Assembly: GCA_963969495.1 (NCBI GenBank)
Contig: OZ018327.1
Span: 176,103,522-176,167,521 of the forward strand
Reading direction: 5' to 3'
Length of the DNA: 64,000 nucleotides
From: Ceratothoa steindachneri
Taxonomy: Eukaryota; Arthropoda; Malacostraca; Isopoda; Cymothoidae
The notes under the pieces were generated by a model that saw only the letters and a program-made list of their open reading frames with translations, did no database searches and was not told where the DNA came from. This document shows, one piece after another, positions 23,710-35,534 of this stretch; the first letter of the stretch is position 1, and the number at the start of each line of letters is the position of its first letter. Both the position numbers and the translations under genes were made by a program.

Positions 23710-26480
23710 TCAATTGTTTTGCACCCCTAAACGGCCACTTTTCAAGACTTTGTCTAGTCTTGACTTGAACTGGTCAACAGATTCACTGTTGACAACTTCC
23801 ACTGAAAGTGCGTTCCACTTACCGCAGATCCTGTAAGTAAAAAAATTTCCACACAGATTGCGGTTGTAACGCTTCAGTTCAAGTTTGAAGCCGTGATTGC
23901 GCGTTTTTTTCTCACTCAGTGTAAAAATATCCCGGTAGTAAACATTGTCGAACCCTCGAAGTATTTTGAAAACTTCGATGAGCGGACCACGCAGTCTACG
24001 GGTTTCCAGCGAGAACAGATTTAATTCCCTTAGTCTATCCACATAACTTTTATGTCGGATAGAGGGGATCAGCTTGGTTGCCCTGGCTTGTACGCGTTTC
24101 AACCTTGCGATATCCTTTCGAAACGAAGGGCTCCAAAATTGTACGGCATACTCCAGGTGCGGCCGAACGAGGGAGTTTTACAGACAAAGTACTATCTCCT
24201 TGTTACGGTATCCAAACTGGCGCTTTATGTAGCCTAACATCCTTTGGGCTTTCTTCTCTACCTCGAAGCACTGTTTCGATAACTTGAGGTCGCTAGTGAT
24301 AGTTACCCCCAAGTCCTTCTCAGTGTCGGTGGATTCAAGAGCAGTGCCCCTAAGTATATACTGAGATTGGAGGTTTTTGTGGCCGATATGCATCACTTTG
24401 CATTTGTTCACGTTAAAAGGCATTTGCCACGTGTCCGACAACTCCCCAATCTTCAGAAGATCTTCCTGCAGGCGGGCAGTATTTCCATCCTTTGCAACGT
24501 TCATACCAAGCTTGGTATCGTCGGCGAATTTGGAAATCTTCGCAACCATGTCACCGTTCATGTCGTTGACGTAGATGATGAATAGTAGTGGTCCCAGGAC
24601 AGAACCTTGAGGCACCCCGCTAGTAACGGGCACTCACTCAGAAGCCTGTCCATTCACCACCACCCGTTGCCGTCTGCCACTTAGCCAGTTCTCGATCCAG
24701 CTGGCTACTTTTCCGTCTATGCCCAGCGCTCGCACTTTCTGAAGAAGGCGGCGGTGTGTTACCTTATCAAAGGCTTTCTGAAAGTCTAAGTACACCACAT
24801 CCACCGCCTTGTCCCGATCGTGCTCACTGAACACGAAGTGGAAGAATTCCACAAGGTTCGTGAGGCGTGACCGTTGCCTTCGGAAGCCGTGCTGGGAACT
24901 CCTCAGTAGCAGCTTTGACTCTAAATACGACGTCATTTTGTCCACCATCATGCTATCCATGAGTTTACCAACTATCGAAGTCAGACTGATAAGTCGGTAG
25001 TTTGACGGTTGGCTACGGTCTCCTTTCTTGAAGATAGGAGTCACCTCCTCTTCACGCCCGTCTCTAGGAACGCATTCGGTCCGGATTGACATGTTGAAAA
25101 TTGCGCTCAGGTGTCGTGACACTTGATCGCGCACTTCTTTCAACACTTTAGGTAGAAACCCATCCGGTGTTGGTGACTTATTCGTCATTAGGTCACTGGT
25201 CTCCTTTTTTATTTCCCCTTCGGTGAAGTCCATATCCTCCAGCTTTTTTCCCGAGTAGGAATCCATTGGCTAGGGGATGGGACCAGACTCTTTAGCAAAC
25301 ACTGAAGAGAAGTAGTCGTTGAGGAGGTTAGCATTTTCTGCATCTAAGTGCTTTAATGCCCCCTCCTCATTTCTCAAAGGGCCAATCGTTCGACGGATTG
25401 GTTTACGGCTGTTCACATATCCAAAGAACTCCTTGGGATTTTCTTTACAGAGTCTCGCCACTCGGAGTTCCTCAGACCGCTTAGCCGCCCTTATGCTGGC
25501 CTTCACTCTCCTAGCTAGCCTCCGATATTCGTCAAAGTCACCCGAGATCTTCGATTGCCGGTACACAGTTCTCTTCTCCCTAAGTAGTTGGCCGATTTCT
25601 CGATTAAACTACTTTGGTTGAACAGAAGAAGGACGGGGACATTTCATAGGGATGAAACGCGATTGAAGACTTATGAATGTGGTTTTGAAACTGTTCCACG
25701 AGTCTTCAACAACATCGCACACTTCTAGCCTCGCGTCAGTCAGTCCAGCACGAAGACCTGCAAAGTCTGCTCTTTTCAAATCGAGTTTCTTCGATTTACT
25801 AGTTGCAAGCCCTGCCTTCGGGACTTTGACTACAAATCTATTTAGTCGGTGGTCACTGCCACCGAGCTCTTCACCAACAGAGAGGTCCTCAACGATGTCA
25901 TCCTTAAAGGTGAAAACCAAGTCGAGGATATTGTCTCCTCTCGTTGGCTCTCTCACCCATTGAGTCAAGAACTCGTTTTTCGCGAACTCCAGGAGTAGTG
26001 CGTTCTCGCCACAGGGTTCTCTGGTTTTCCAGTCAACTTGTGTGTTGAAATCACCCATGACGATACACACTCTGTCTTCGACAAGTTCTCCTAGTAGCTG
26101 GTACAGATCTCTGTCCTTTTCAACGATTTGGGCAGGAAGTCTATAAAGCATCAGGGTCCTGTATTTGGCCGGACCTATCTCTAGGTCAACACTTAGTAGT
26201 TCATGGTCAGATACGATGTTGCAATCCGTCCAGTTGAGAGTATCCTTGATATACAAAATCACACCGCCACCCTCTCTATCTGCCCTATCTTTCAGGAAGA
26301 GTTGGTAACCGGGAATCGTGAATTCACGTTCAAAGTCTTGGCTTCAGGTTTTTATCCACGACTCCGTTATGGCTACTATCTCAGGTTCTTCTGTTGCTAC
26401 GAGGCCACGAAGTTCAAGAAACTTGTTTCTGATAGACCTCGCATTAAATAGCAGAACCTTGAGGGAGTCCCCAACTGTAG
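23710..26480 (-). pseudogene. CR1 ORF2: APE endonuclease and reverse transcriptase
   Basis: One frame spans the whole ORF, broken only by five stops and no frameshift: TGA 26344-26346, TAG 25609-25611, TAG 25270-25272, TGA 24634-24636, TAA 24178-24180. Endonuclease blocks are LLFNARSIRNK (about 26460), ITESWI, GGGVILYIK (about 26260), VMGDFN (about 26065) and GGSDHR (about 25860). RT blocks are PTPDGFLPKVLKE (about 25165), SNYRLISLTSIVGK (about 25000), YLDFQKAFDKV (about 24790), SGVPQGSVLGPLLF (about 24620) and the catalytic FADD (about 24530). A C-terminal RLRELNLFSLE...LRG domain ends at 23710. About 920 codons, normal for CR1. Confidence 0.9.
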
Positions 26481-26486
26481 GACACC

Positions 26487-27654
26487 CTACGCTCTTCCGT
26501 TTCCCGCTTTGTTTATCTGTGGCGGGTTTACTCCTCTCTTTATGACCTCAGGAAAGGTAGTACCTGGAGTAACACGGGTGTACTGGTGTACGTCCTCCTT
26601 TACTCGGGGCCTGACACTTCTTTGGGTCCACTCCACAACAACTTGGATTATGTTGGCGAGTACAGCTTTCCCTTTAAAGGAAAGATGCACTCCGTCCCTT
26701 TTATACATGTCGTTTCTCCCGTAAAAGGTGCGGTAGGGGTCTACAAAGAAGACTCCTTCTGCCGTGCAGAGATCCGCCAACCGTCGGTTTACTGCGACGT
26801 TTCTCTCGTGAGCGGTTCGGAATGGACGTCTTCTCGGAAGCATCCATACCACGACACGTTTTCGGGTTATAAGCCCAATGTCATCCACGGCTCCCATCAC
26901 CGTTTGGATGGTCTTGCCACTAAGGACAACCTTACCCCCCTCTGAGGTAGAGGTCGTTGCCATTCACCATCAGAGCGACAACTGAATTCTCAGAAATCTG
27001 AGCTTTCTCTGCATCTACTCTGATGTTGTGGTTACCCTGTCCTGGCAGGAAGCTTACCTTCACTCTAGTGCGAAGGCGGGCCGCTAGCAGCGGCTGCAGA
27101 TCCCATGTTTGCGAGTCACCAATGAGGGTGACCTTCGGACACTTGGTCTCTGAAGACGGGTTCTTCCCTTGTGGAAGAGGCCTCTCCTTTTCCTCTTTAC
27201 TCTCCCCATTTCTATCTTTATTTTTCTTACTCCCCTTCTTCTTCTTGTTTATGGGTTTTTCTTCAATTTTTGGTTCTTCTTCTTTTGTTTCAACTTTATT
27301 CTTTTTCTTATTTTTCTTCTTTTTTCCTTTCTTCTTTTTCTCTTTTTCCCCTGCCTCAGCTGTCTTAACGTCGGATAATGCCGAAATCTCCGCTTGGGTA
27401 AGAACTATGGCACCGGAAGATTCCGACACATCAGTGGGCGATGCCTCTTCTAGGCATCGAATATGAGCTGCGCGAAAGGCTTCGAATTTCTCAACCTTTC
27501 TCTTAAGAATTTGAGCTCTCTCCTCTGAGGCTCTATAGAAGTCTTTTAATTTCTCCACCTCTCGCGTCAATATGCAAGTAGTGCAGATACTTTCAGGGCG
27601 GCATTTTGAGTAGCAGCCCTCCGGAAAGTCAACGCACCACTTTCTAACTGGCAT
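26487..27654 (-). pseudogene. CR1 ORF1: zinc/coiled-coil and SGNH esterase, one frameshift
   Basis: Starts at 27654. Residues about 5-30 have a Cys-rich module (C..C...C..C, PHD/zinc-like), followed by a helical segment and a Lys/Glu-rich linker (residues about 105-165). The esterase domain holds GDSQ (block I serine), NGND (block III) and, after a frame change, DGVHLS (block V aspartate and histidine), so all SGNH catalytic positions are present. The frames join at a G6 run near 26935: the first ends at 26932, the second is open to 26487. Esterase-bearing ORF1 proteins are established for CR1 elements; they are thought to act in RNP or membrane association. Confidence 0.85.
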
Positions 27655-28300
27655 GCTGCACAGTTATGTTTTAGACGAACGGGTCCATTTTTGCTTGTCA
27701 TTTTGCTTGTCATTCTCTCTCTTTGAAAACTCGTGACCATCAATGATAAAAAGGGGGGTTGGTGAGTTCTTCTCGCGCGAGTCACTCCCGCCTATCGATC
27801 GGAGAGGTTTTGGATTTTTCAGTAGGCACACTCCATGTGCTGCTGTTCGTCCGACCGAGTCGTCAAACCTCGGCGTGCCGTGGCTCCCAACCAAGCAGCA
27901 CTGACTGTCCCCGACGGGCCATCGATTTCTCACCAGGTGAACAACGGAGCACGCCCCGTACTAAACTCCTACTAGTTCCCTTCACGACGGCCAGGATCTC
28001 GAAGCAGCGTTCAATGGATATCCCGCCACACCAAGAGACTCGACCCAAGGCTTTTTATTGGCCTGGCAACCAACCTGGGAACAAAGGGCCGTCACCTCGG
28101 ACTCATGCTAACAGACGGCACCCATCAACGGGCACTGGGAACGGTCAATAATTACGCGCCAGGGAAGGGGTTAAAGGGGCATTACCCTCATCCCATTCAT
28201 CGTGCCCCAACGCCTAGGACACCTCTAGTCCTAGTCTCTCGCAACCAGTGAGCGTCGATTGGTGTTGTTTATAGAGGTTCCAAAGCCTCTCTTCTGACGC

Positions 28301-28689
28301 GTGAGGTAGCTGCCAGGTCCTTACATGTAGATACAGGGAAAAAAGGGAAAGAGTGACATGATAGGAGTAGGCTTTTTTTTCTTTTTTTTCTTTTTCTATA
28401 AGTGTGAGCGATAGGCTGAAAGTAAAAAGGTAGAAGGATAGAGTAGAAAAAGGAAGGAATGATGCACTTAGTCTGGAACCTCGTTTCCAACCAAATCGAC
28501 AAGGGAAGCCCTACCAGGGGTACCCAGAAGAAGTACCCCCGCCGACATAGCTCGAAAAGTCAAAGGTACATACAAGCTTACCTCTCCCTCTACTTTCTTT
28601 ATGAGAGAGAGAGAGAGTGGATAATCGTAACCAATTTTTTCTTCTAGTGTAATAGATAAGAAGAAAGTGAACAGCTATGGGTAAAGTCA
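28301..28689. other. Low-complexity flank of the LINE
   Basis: T/C-rich and (GA)n sequence (GAGAGAGAGAGAG near 28602). It may include the LINE 5' end, but no boundary is visible. Confidence 0.4.
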
Positions 28690-29675
28690 GTTACTTGAGT
28701 CATTGGAAAATTGGAAGTTTTATTAAGTGATAGTTCACTAAAACAGAATGATATTGCAAAGAAATTGAGTCTCCTCTTAAACAATAAGCAATATAAAGAA
28801 AAAAAATGGAAACGGTCTTAATTTAGATTTAGCAAGGGCTGGAAAACGTGGTCCAAGAAAGAAGCCTAGGCTTAGCAAAACCATGGTACATGCATGTCAA
28901 TTCTGAGCTAATACTCATGCTGATTGGACTTCTGAGCAATGAGAACAGGTAAGAGTGGTACATTTACCAGGCATTTTCTTTATTTAGCATAAACATACTG
29001 CACCTACTGTAGTAGGTACATTGTACCGACTGTATTAGGTACATTCTGATTTAGCTACTAGCTATGCGTTCATGCTGAATGAAATAATTTCAAGTCATAA
29101 TTTGTCTGGCTGTTTAATTGCTGTCACTAACATCACAGGTCATTTCAGTACTGTTATAGTGTTTTATATTGTTGCAGGTTGTGTTTTCGGACGAGTCAAT
29201 TATTGCAGTACTTGATGACCGCGTGCAGAGAGTAAGGAGGCAGTTAGGTGAGGAGTTTATGCTAGAGTGTCTTAAAAAGACTGTAAAACATTCATAAAAA
29301 ATCATGGTGTGGGGAGCAATTTGTGTAGATTGGACAAGTTGCTTGAATATTTTTTAAGGTATAACGAATCAGTATAAGCATATTGAAGTACTGAAAAACC
29401 GCTTGGTACCTCAAATGAAGGAATGGTTTAATGATATATCACGCATATTTCAGCAAGACTCGGCTCCTTGTCACACGGCGTGATCAGTGAAATACACGAA
29501 GTACCCATAACAACCAAAGCAAAGCTCATAAAACGTCTTATCTACATATGTTTAGTTTCACTCTGACAGAATCAAGCAATTATGCAGAACTTTAATCACT
29601 GGCATGTCAGAGCATTTTAAAGCACTTAAAGCGGCTAAAGGAGGGCAGACCAAGTATTAATCAATGTAAGAAAGG
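28690..29675 (+). pseudogene. Tc1-like transposase relic
   Basis: Plus strand: KPRLSKTMVHA-like N-terminal traces (about 28865), VFSDES with the first catalytic aspartate (about 29180), KIMVWGAICVDW (about 29300), KNRLVPQMKEWFND (about 29400), FQQDSAPCHTA with the second aspartate (about 29450), then a deletion of the third-acid region and the C-terminal FHSDRIKQLCRTLI (about 29560) to GGQTKY (29655). Stops and frameshifts throughout. A different Tc1 lineage from the copy at position 1. Confidence 0.82.
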
Positions 29676-29859
29676 ATATTTTTGTCATATGTATGAAAAT
29701 AAATTGATGACTTGCTAATAAAATAACTTTTTATAACCTTTACCCATAAAAATTACAAATTTTCAAGAAATCCATAATAATTTAATAACTACTGTACATT
29801 TTTACTAAACATTCCCTTTCTGCGCCTGATTAGATGATATAGAAACTACAACAGGCATA

Positions 29860-31685
29860 AACATTAGTATTCAACTGGAGAGTAGGCGAGGCCATCTGCT
29901 TGTTAGTAAGTACCATGTCGATTTTGATATAGAAAGAATCAGTGTACAAAGAATATTAAGAAATTTTTCAAGATTTATCTTTAATATCACAGAAATGTTT
30001 ACATCGAGTTTGAAGTTAATAACAAAAAGTTCCAATATATAATTATACTTTTCCATTCTAATGATCCTAATTCAGTGACGTTCTCTACATTTGATATAGA
30101 AGTACGAATGTGAAGAATTTAAGTAGTATTTTCAGCTATTCCTCTCTACCTGCGGTTTGATCGGCATAAGGTCTATAGATCTTATGCCAGAGAATTAGTG
30201 GTTATAATTGCTCATAAAATGATAGTGGATAAGAAATATCAGCGATATATATGGATTGCAACTGTTATAGGGAAGGATCCAGGTTTAGTCTACCGTTGTG
30301 GATGATACTATGAACTATATACGTCAGTTCACGCTTTCACCCAAGTTATGCAAGACCTGAAATGCCGTATTATACTCTTTGATACGGTTGGCCCAGAAAG
30401 AAGATTCAATCTCCTTATAGGCTTTGAATTCAGTCAAAGAACGTAACTCTACTCACATACATATATAGGCCTGGAAAATAATTTATACTATCCTATTAGA
30501 CAATTGCATGATACGGATCAAAAGAATGAGATTGGTCCGAAGAAGACACATGGATTCTGCAAATCATGTTATAGCCTTCATGACAATATTATTGGATATT
30601 TGAAACAATGTTTATTGTTTGAAATCAGGAATGGGGGAAAACAAATCTATTGAACGTGGCGATGGTAATAGACACTTCTTTAATCACCAATGTTTCGGCA
30701 AAGATATAAAAACTTCACGCATGTGAGCGAATTAAAATATGCCAACTATGTGATGGACTTGTTATTGTAAACCACTATGTACATAAGATTCATAATTGTC
30801 AAAATATACGCTTTAACGTGTCATAAGAAATACGAGATAGATCAGTTCATATGTGTTGGATGAAGGCATAAAAAAAAAGAAGATGGTAAAAGACTGGATA
30901 GCTGTCTACTAAAATATTAAAACGATGAGAAAGAGGGATTTATCACGTTCATTCCTTACATCTTGGTAATGCATATAATTTGCAATCTGTGCTACCTTAT
31001 TAGGAATGAAAACTATAGAAATTGTGAGAATCGGGGTGGGAGAACATGTGTTTGATAGTGGTCAGAACCCATTTCCCAGGTTAAAAAATTTGTTGACTGC
31101 CTTATTGCGTTGATAAAGAAGAGAAGGGTGGTAAAAATAATTGCTATGTCACACACTAATTCCAAGATTGACGCCAAGTTTGTCTATCAAGAGATTCTTC
31201 AATACTGTTCTCCATAATTTTTCAGCGATAATCTCCTAACATCTGGAAGGAAAATATTCCGGATAGAATTAGTTGAAGATATAATATTCAAAGAGGTTTA
31301 TTTATATACCATATTTTTTAGCGAAACTTCCCAAAACAATGGGGCTCCGCGATGGTGTAAAGGGATACTTCCCTTATTCTTTTATTTCCGATGATACTGA
31401 AAACTACATCGGTAAAATTTCTAAATTTTTTGAATTAAATTATGTTGTCCCTGTGTGAAAAGATAAGATTTGCAAAAAAGGTTTTAGGATACCTATCGGA
31501 ATAGAGCGTATAACTTTCAATCTAAGGCAATAAAGTATTGTATTCAGTCCGTGAATGTTCTTAAAAATTGCTTCCAGAAATTTTGCTTATCTCTCATCGA
31601 GAAGTTTAATATCGAACCAATGCAGTCATGCATAACCATGGCATGTTATAAAGTGTTTATTGTTTTATGCTAGAGAGGTCAACTC
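29860..31685 (+). pseudogene. Family-B DNA polymerase relic (Polinton/Maverick-type)
   Basis: Across several frames the plus strand shows the exonuclease half of a protein-primed family-B DNA polymerase. The blocks are ICNLCYLI...NYRNCEN (about 30990), KKFVDCLIALI (about 31085), IIAMSHTNSKIDAKFVYQEIL (about 31140-31200), SGRKIFRIELVED (about 31235), LPKTMGL..GVKGYFPYSF and TENYIGKI (about 31330-31410), then KYCIQSVNVLKNCFQKF (about 31540) and EPMQSCITMA (about 31615). The Exo III block reads YC-IQ-S where an aspartate is expected. The polymerase half, with its YxDTDS motif, is absent. Self-synthesising Polinton transposons carry this enzyme; a related DNA virus is the alternative source. Confidence 0.65.
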
Positions 31686-31989
31686 CAATAACACTGTCCA
31701 ACTATGATTTTGCTACAGAAATGAGAAAGTAGTTTTCTATTGTAGTCTTTTGCGTAGATTACGAAAACTACCTTTATTTTTCATGAAATGAGTTCAGTTT
31801 TTTGTAGTCTGCACATTTATTTTTTTATTAATATTAGATTATTCAGTATATAGAGGTATGAAATATTTGTTATTATTTTTATTTTATTTGACAAAAAGTC
31901 CAAAGTTAAGCGGAAACAAAAAGCTTATTCATCAAAAGAAATTAAAAAGTCCTTTTAATACATTTCAGAGTGTGGTATTATAAAAATAT

Positions 31990-33790
31990 ATTTAAAAAAA
32001 ATAATGAAGATTTAAGATTTTGTCAAATTGCTGAAATCTATACAATAGTCATATATTTTTAGAATATTTAGGCTTCTTTTTATGTACAGAATCTTGTCTG
32101 TCTGTGAAAGGTCCAGTAGAAGTCAGCAAGCATTGCAGGAGTCCATTTTCCTTTATAACGAATTTCTATAGTAGCAATATCTTGGTGGAATCTTTCACCA
32201 TGCTCATCGCTAACGGTTTGCTGGATTCTCCGGAAAGAAAGACAGATGGGAATGCAAAAAATGCACCTTTAGTGACATACTACATCCTAACTCATTATAA
32301 GACCTAATCAAATTTTGAACAAGAATGTGGTAATTTTCTGATTTGTGCCTTCTAAGGAGACCATTGCATACACATTTGAAACAATGCCAGGCCTAAAATT
32401 CTGGGTTGCTCGATTTTGCTTCAAACTCACTATCTACCATAGGTTGTCGAATCTGAGGCCCAACAAAGATTCCATCTTTAATTTTAGCATCACTAATCTT
32501 AGGAATTTTTTTATTTAAATATAAGAAGGATGGCTGGCTTTCACAAATTGTTTCATTACACCTAATTTTATGTGAAGTAGTGACAAAATTATGATTTCGT
32601 TAAGAACCAATGGTTCACGTATGATATTATGATAACCTACTTTTGCCTCTTCTCTTAAAGGCCATTCTTGATTGTATGTAATGTTCTCCTCGAGCTCTAC
32701 TGTCTCACTGGCACAATAAAAACACATGAATTTTGTGTAGCCTGATTGCAAGCCATTTAAAATGGCTACTACCATAAAGTCAGCACAAATCAGCCATTTA
32801 TGTTCACTGTATTTAATGCTTTTTAAAATGAAATCTAAATTCTCATAAGTTTCTTTCAAAACAACAGAGTGAGCTACTGGTATCGATGGTAGTTTATTTC
32901 CATTAGGCAGAATCACGGCTTTACTACTATATAAAGAAGCGTCAATGTAAAGTCTTCATTGACTGGGTTCATAATGTATATCTAATTCTTCAAAGAGACG
33001 TAGAATATTATTACAGTAGCATGAATTGTTGTCAAATGAAAATTTATCTTGTAAATTGTTTGATCAAATGCGAAACTTAGTAATTCGAACATCTTCCGCT
33101 ACTAAATTTCTTTATTTTAGTCTCGAGGCCAGTAATTCATTCTGTTGCTTTGTTAAGTTTATATTTCTTACAAGATCATCTATATCAAGTTGTGAGAAAG
33201 GTTTTGGAGTAGTATCAACAGTTTCAGGAACATAAATTTCAGTTTTTGGTCCACATAATTCTATATCTGATTCATCAGAGTTAGACAAAACAATTTCTGC
33301 AGGTGGTTCAGGTACTGGAATTTCTTTTGAGTGAGGTATAGGCCGAATAGCAGATCTAAGGTTGGGATATACAACAGCTGAAGCGCACTTCGTTGTTTTA
33401 CCTAAAAGTATGGAAATTATAAGCATAAAACTTAAAGTTATGTACATATGCATATGTGTGATTACAATAAAGTGGTTTTAAATTTAATTAATTTTATATT
33501 TTAAAAATATAATATGACAGTGTACTACTTCAAAATATAAATGCAGTGGACAATAAACAAATACTTATTTTGTATGTCTACTAAAAAAGAAATAGCAGTC
33601 AGTGGCATGATTTGGGGCTCTCGCCATACCATTAGAACACCAAATTGAAGGCTTTTTATTTTTTCGTTAGACCATTTTGATAAAGAATTAAAGCATGTCG
33701 TGCAACAAATAGGTGGTGCCCATGGTTTATCCTGGTCGCCAATTTGATATCCAAAATACAAATTATATATTTTTTTTACTAGAGAATAAA
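31990..33790 (-). pseudogene. Family A repeat protein, long copy with probable intron
   Basis: Minus strand, in order: YFGYQIGDQDKPWAP with CCTTC (33761-33680), VWREPQIMP (about 33620), a probable intron of about 170 bases (33575 to 33411, AG at the acceptor), VVYPNLRSAIRPIPHSKEIPVP (about 33370), an acidic segment, DDLVRNINLTKQQNELLASRL (about 33170-33115), LPSIPVAHSV (about 32890), HKWLICADFMVV (about 32790), GYTKFMCFYC (about 32740), LSLLHIKLGVMKQFVKA (about 32570) and DEHGERFHQDI (about 32190). Unknown function. The Cys pairs and conserved acidic and His residues suggest a nucleic-acid enzyme or transposase-derived protein. Confidence 0.65.
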
Positions 33791-34154
33791 TATTTCTTTG
33801 ATTTTCTTAAATGTTATTGAACCACATATGTAGCAGAATTTATCTGGGCTATTTTTACCCTGTCCTCTTAGAATTTTAATTAAAATTGTTGCTTGTATTT
33901 CAAATTTGATTTAGTCAAATAACATGAAAATAAAGAATAAAAGAATGAAATTCGTTAAAATCTTCAAAGTTTGACAAAAATAGTAATTAACAACTTACAA
34001 AAATCTGGAGTAATTTCGATAAAAATGACAGCTATTTTGGAAATCTATACATAAAACTACATTAAAAAAATGTTATTCTAATCTTTGTAGTTGAAAAATG
34101 TTAAATTTTGTTAGTCAGTGTAATTGACCGGAATTATCCTAAGCCGAATTCCTA
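33791..34154. other. No recognisable gene
   Basis: AT-rich; may contain remains of the family A first exon, not resolved. Confidence 0.4.
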
Positions 34155-34480
34155 AAAAGATCGACGTTATGTGGCGAAGGAATTAACTCAAAATGAAAAA
34201 ATTCTTCATACGAGGAACGGGATTGATGTTCCACCAAAGATACGAAGATGTCTACTTTACCCATATGAAATCGTGGAATTAGGAATCAGTAACAAAAAAG
34301 CATCGTGTTCCTTTAATATGGGTGTATGATGTGTATGCCATGAATGTAAGAGGGATGATTGCCCACTGAGATGCATTGATGTCGTCAATGGAAAGGGGGC
34401 GTTGTCAAGATTTCGTGATTTGCAGAAACACGAAAAGAGCCTTGGGGCGGAGTTTAAGATAGTCTCACTGAGAATGTGAG
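34155..34480 (+). other. Protein-like orphan segment
   Basis: The plus frame reads about 50 residues including VPPKIRRCLLYPYEIVELG, one stop, then a Cys-rich piece (CVCHECKRDDCPLRC) and FRDLQKHEKSLGAEFKI. Residue use looks protein-like and the Cys spacing suggests metal binding, but I do not recognise the family. It may be a decayed element gene. Confidence 0.3.
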
Positions 34481-35534
34481 CATGAGGATAGGCTACGAAG
34501 AGAGGTGGGTGGCAGAGATGTATAAATCAAATTTCAAGGAATATTATCAAAGGTGTGGTCAGAGTAGGCTAATCACTGTACCTACAGTGGGCGTTGTAAT
34601 CATTTCGTTCTTTTCTACCCACCGACCGACAGAGTAAAAATTCAGTACATAGTTGTTAAGCCCGGGAAGATTCTCGGTGTAAGAATTATAGCCTACATAG
34701 AAGATTTCTTACGTCGAATGAAAGATGGTACTTCGGAATCGTTAGAGTAGACGTTGTAACCACTGATAATAGGCATCGTCTCCCTCAATATTTTACTCAA
34801 GCAAACTATTTAGAGACATAATATTATTATTTTACAATTCAATTACTTCACTTCTTTTTCTTTACTCTGAATACCAGATCAGCTTCATAAGTCTTATAAT
34901 CTCGCAATATATTTTGGAACTAAGTCCAATATTAGTACTTTAATATTATTACTATCATTATTATCGACATGTCGTATTTTGAAATATTCTATATTACTGG
35001 TTAATATTAAAAATAATCCCTTTTACCTTTATTGCGTCAATAATATTATTTATACCGCCTCGGTCATCATATTTTGGCGAAATTATCGATCCTTGCTGTC
35101 AAATGGCTTAAAAGCATATTTGTGTAAACAATCTCAACAAAATTGGCATCAAATTGCAAAGGCAAAATATTATGTCATAACCTTATTTAAAAAATTCTTT
35201 ATATTATTATTCTTACTTAAAGGAGTCCACAAAGATAAAAATGTGTAAAACGATGATCTAAAATATCCTCTTAATCAAAGGTGTGAATTGAAGGTGTGTG
35301 GACTACATTACAGTGTAATTATATAGTCCCTAAGGCAAAGTTAAATTTTTATACCTTTTAATATATATATGATAGAGTTAATCTGTAACGAACATTTAAA
35401 AGCATCATCTTGAGAGTTTTTTCCAGAATGAAACGTAAAAAATCTCGCTGATTCTTGAACTATTAAAAGGTTTTCGATGAAGCAACATTTCATATTAGTG
35501 AAAAAAGTAAGCAAGCATTATTACATGGTGGATA
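34481..35534. other. No recognisable gene
   Basis: AT-rich; only short composition-driven frames. Confidence 0.55.

Larger units (their letters stand above)
23490..28300 (-). mobile_element. CR1-type LINE, nearly full length
   Basis: Minus strand: a GC-richer 5' region (about 28300-27655), ORF1 with an SGNH-esterase domain, ORF2 with endonuclease and reverse transcriptase, and a 3' UTR ending near 23490. The combination of an esterase ORF1 and an APE-type endonuclease plus RT is characteristic of CR1-group LINEs. GC content is clearly above the flanks. The exact ends are not defined; no target duplication was found by eye. Confidence 0.8.
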
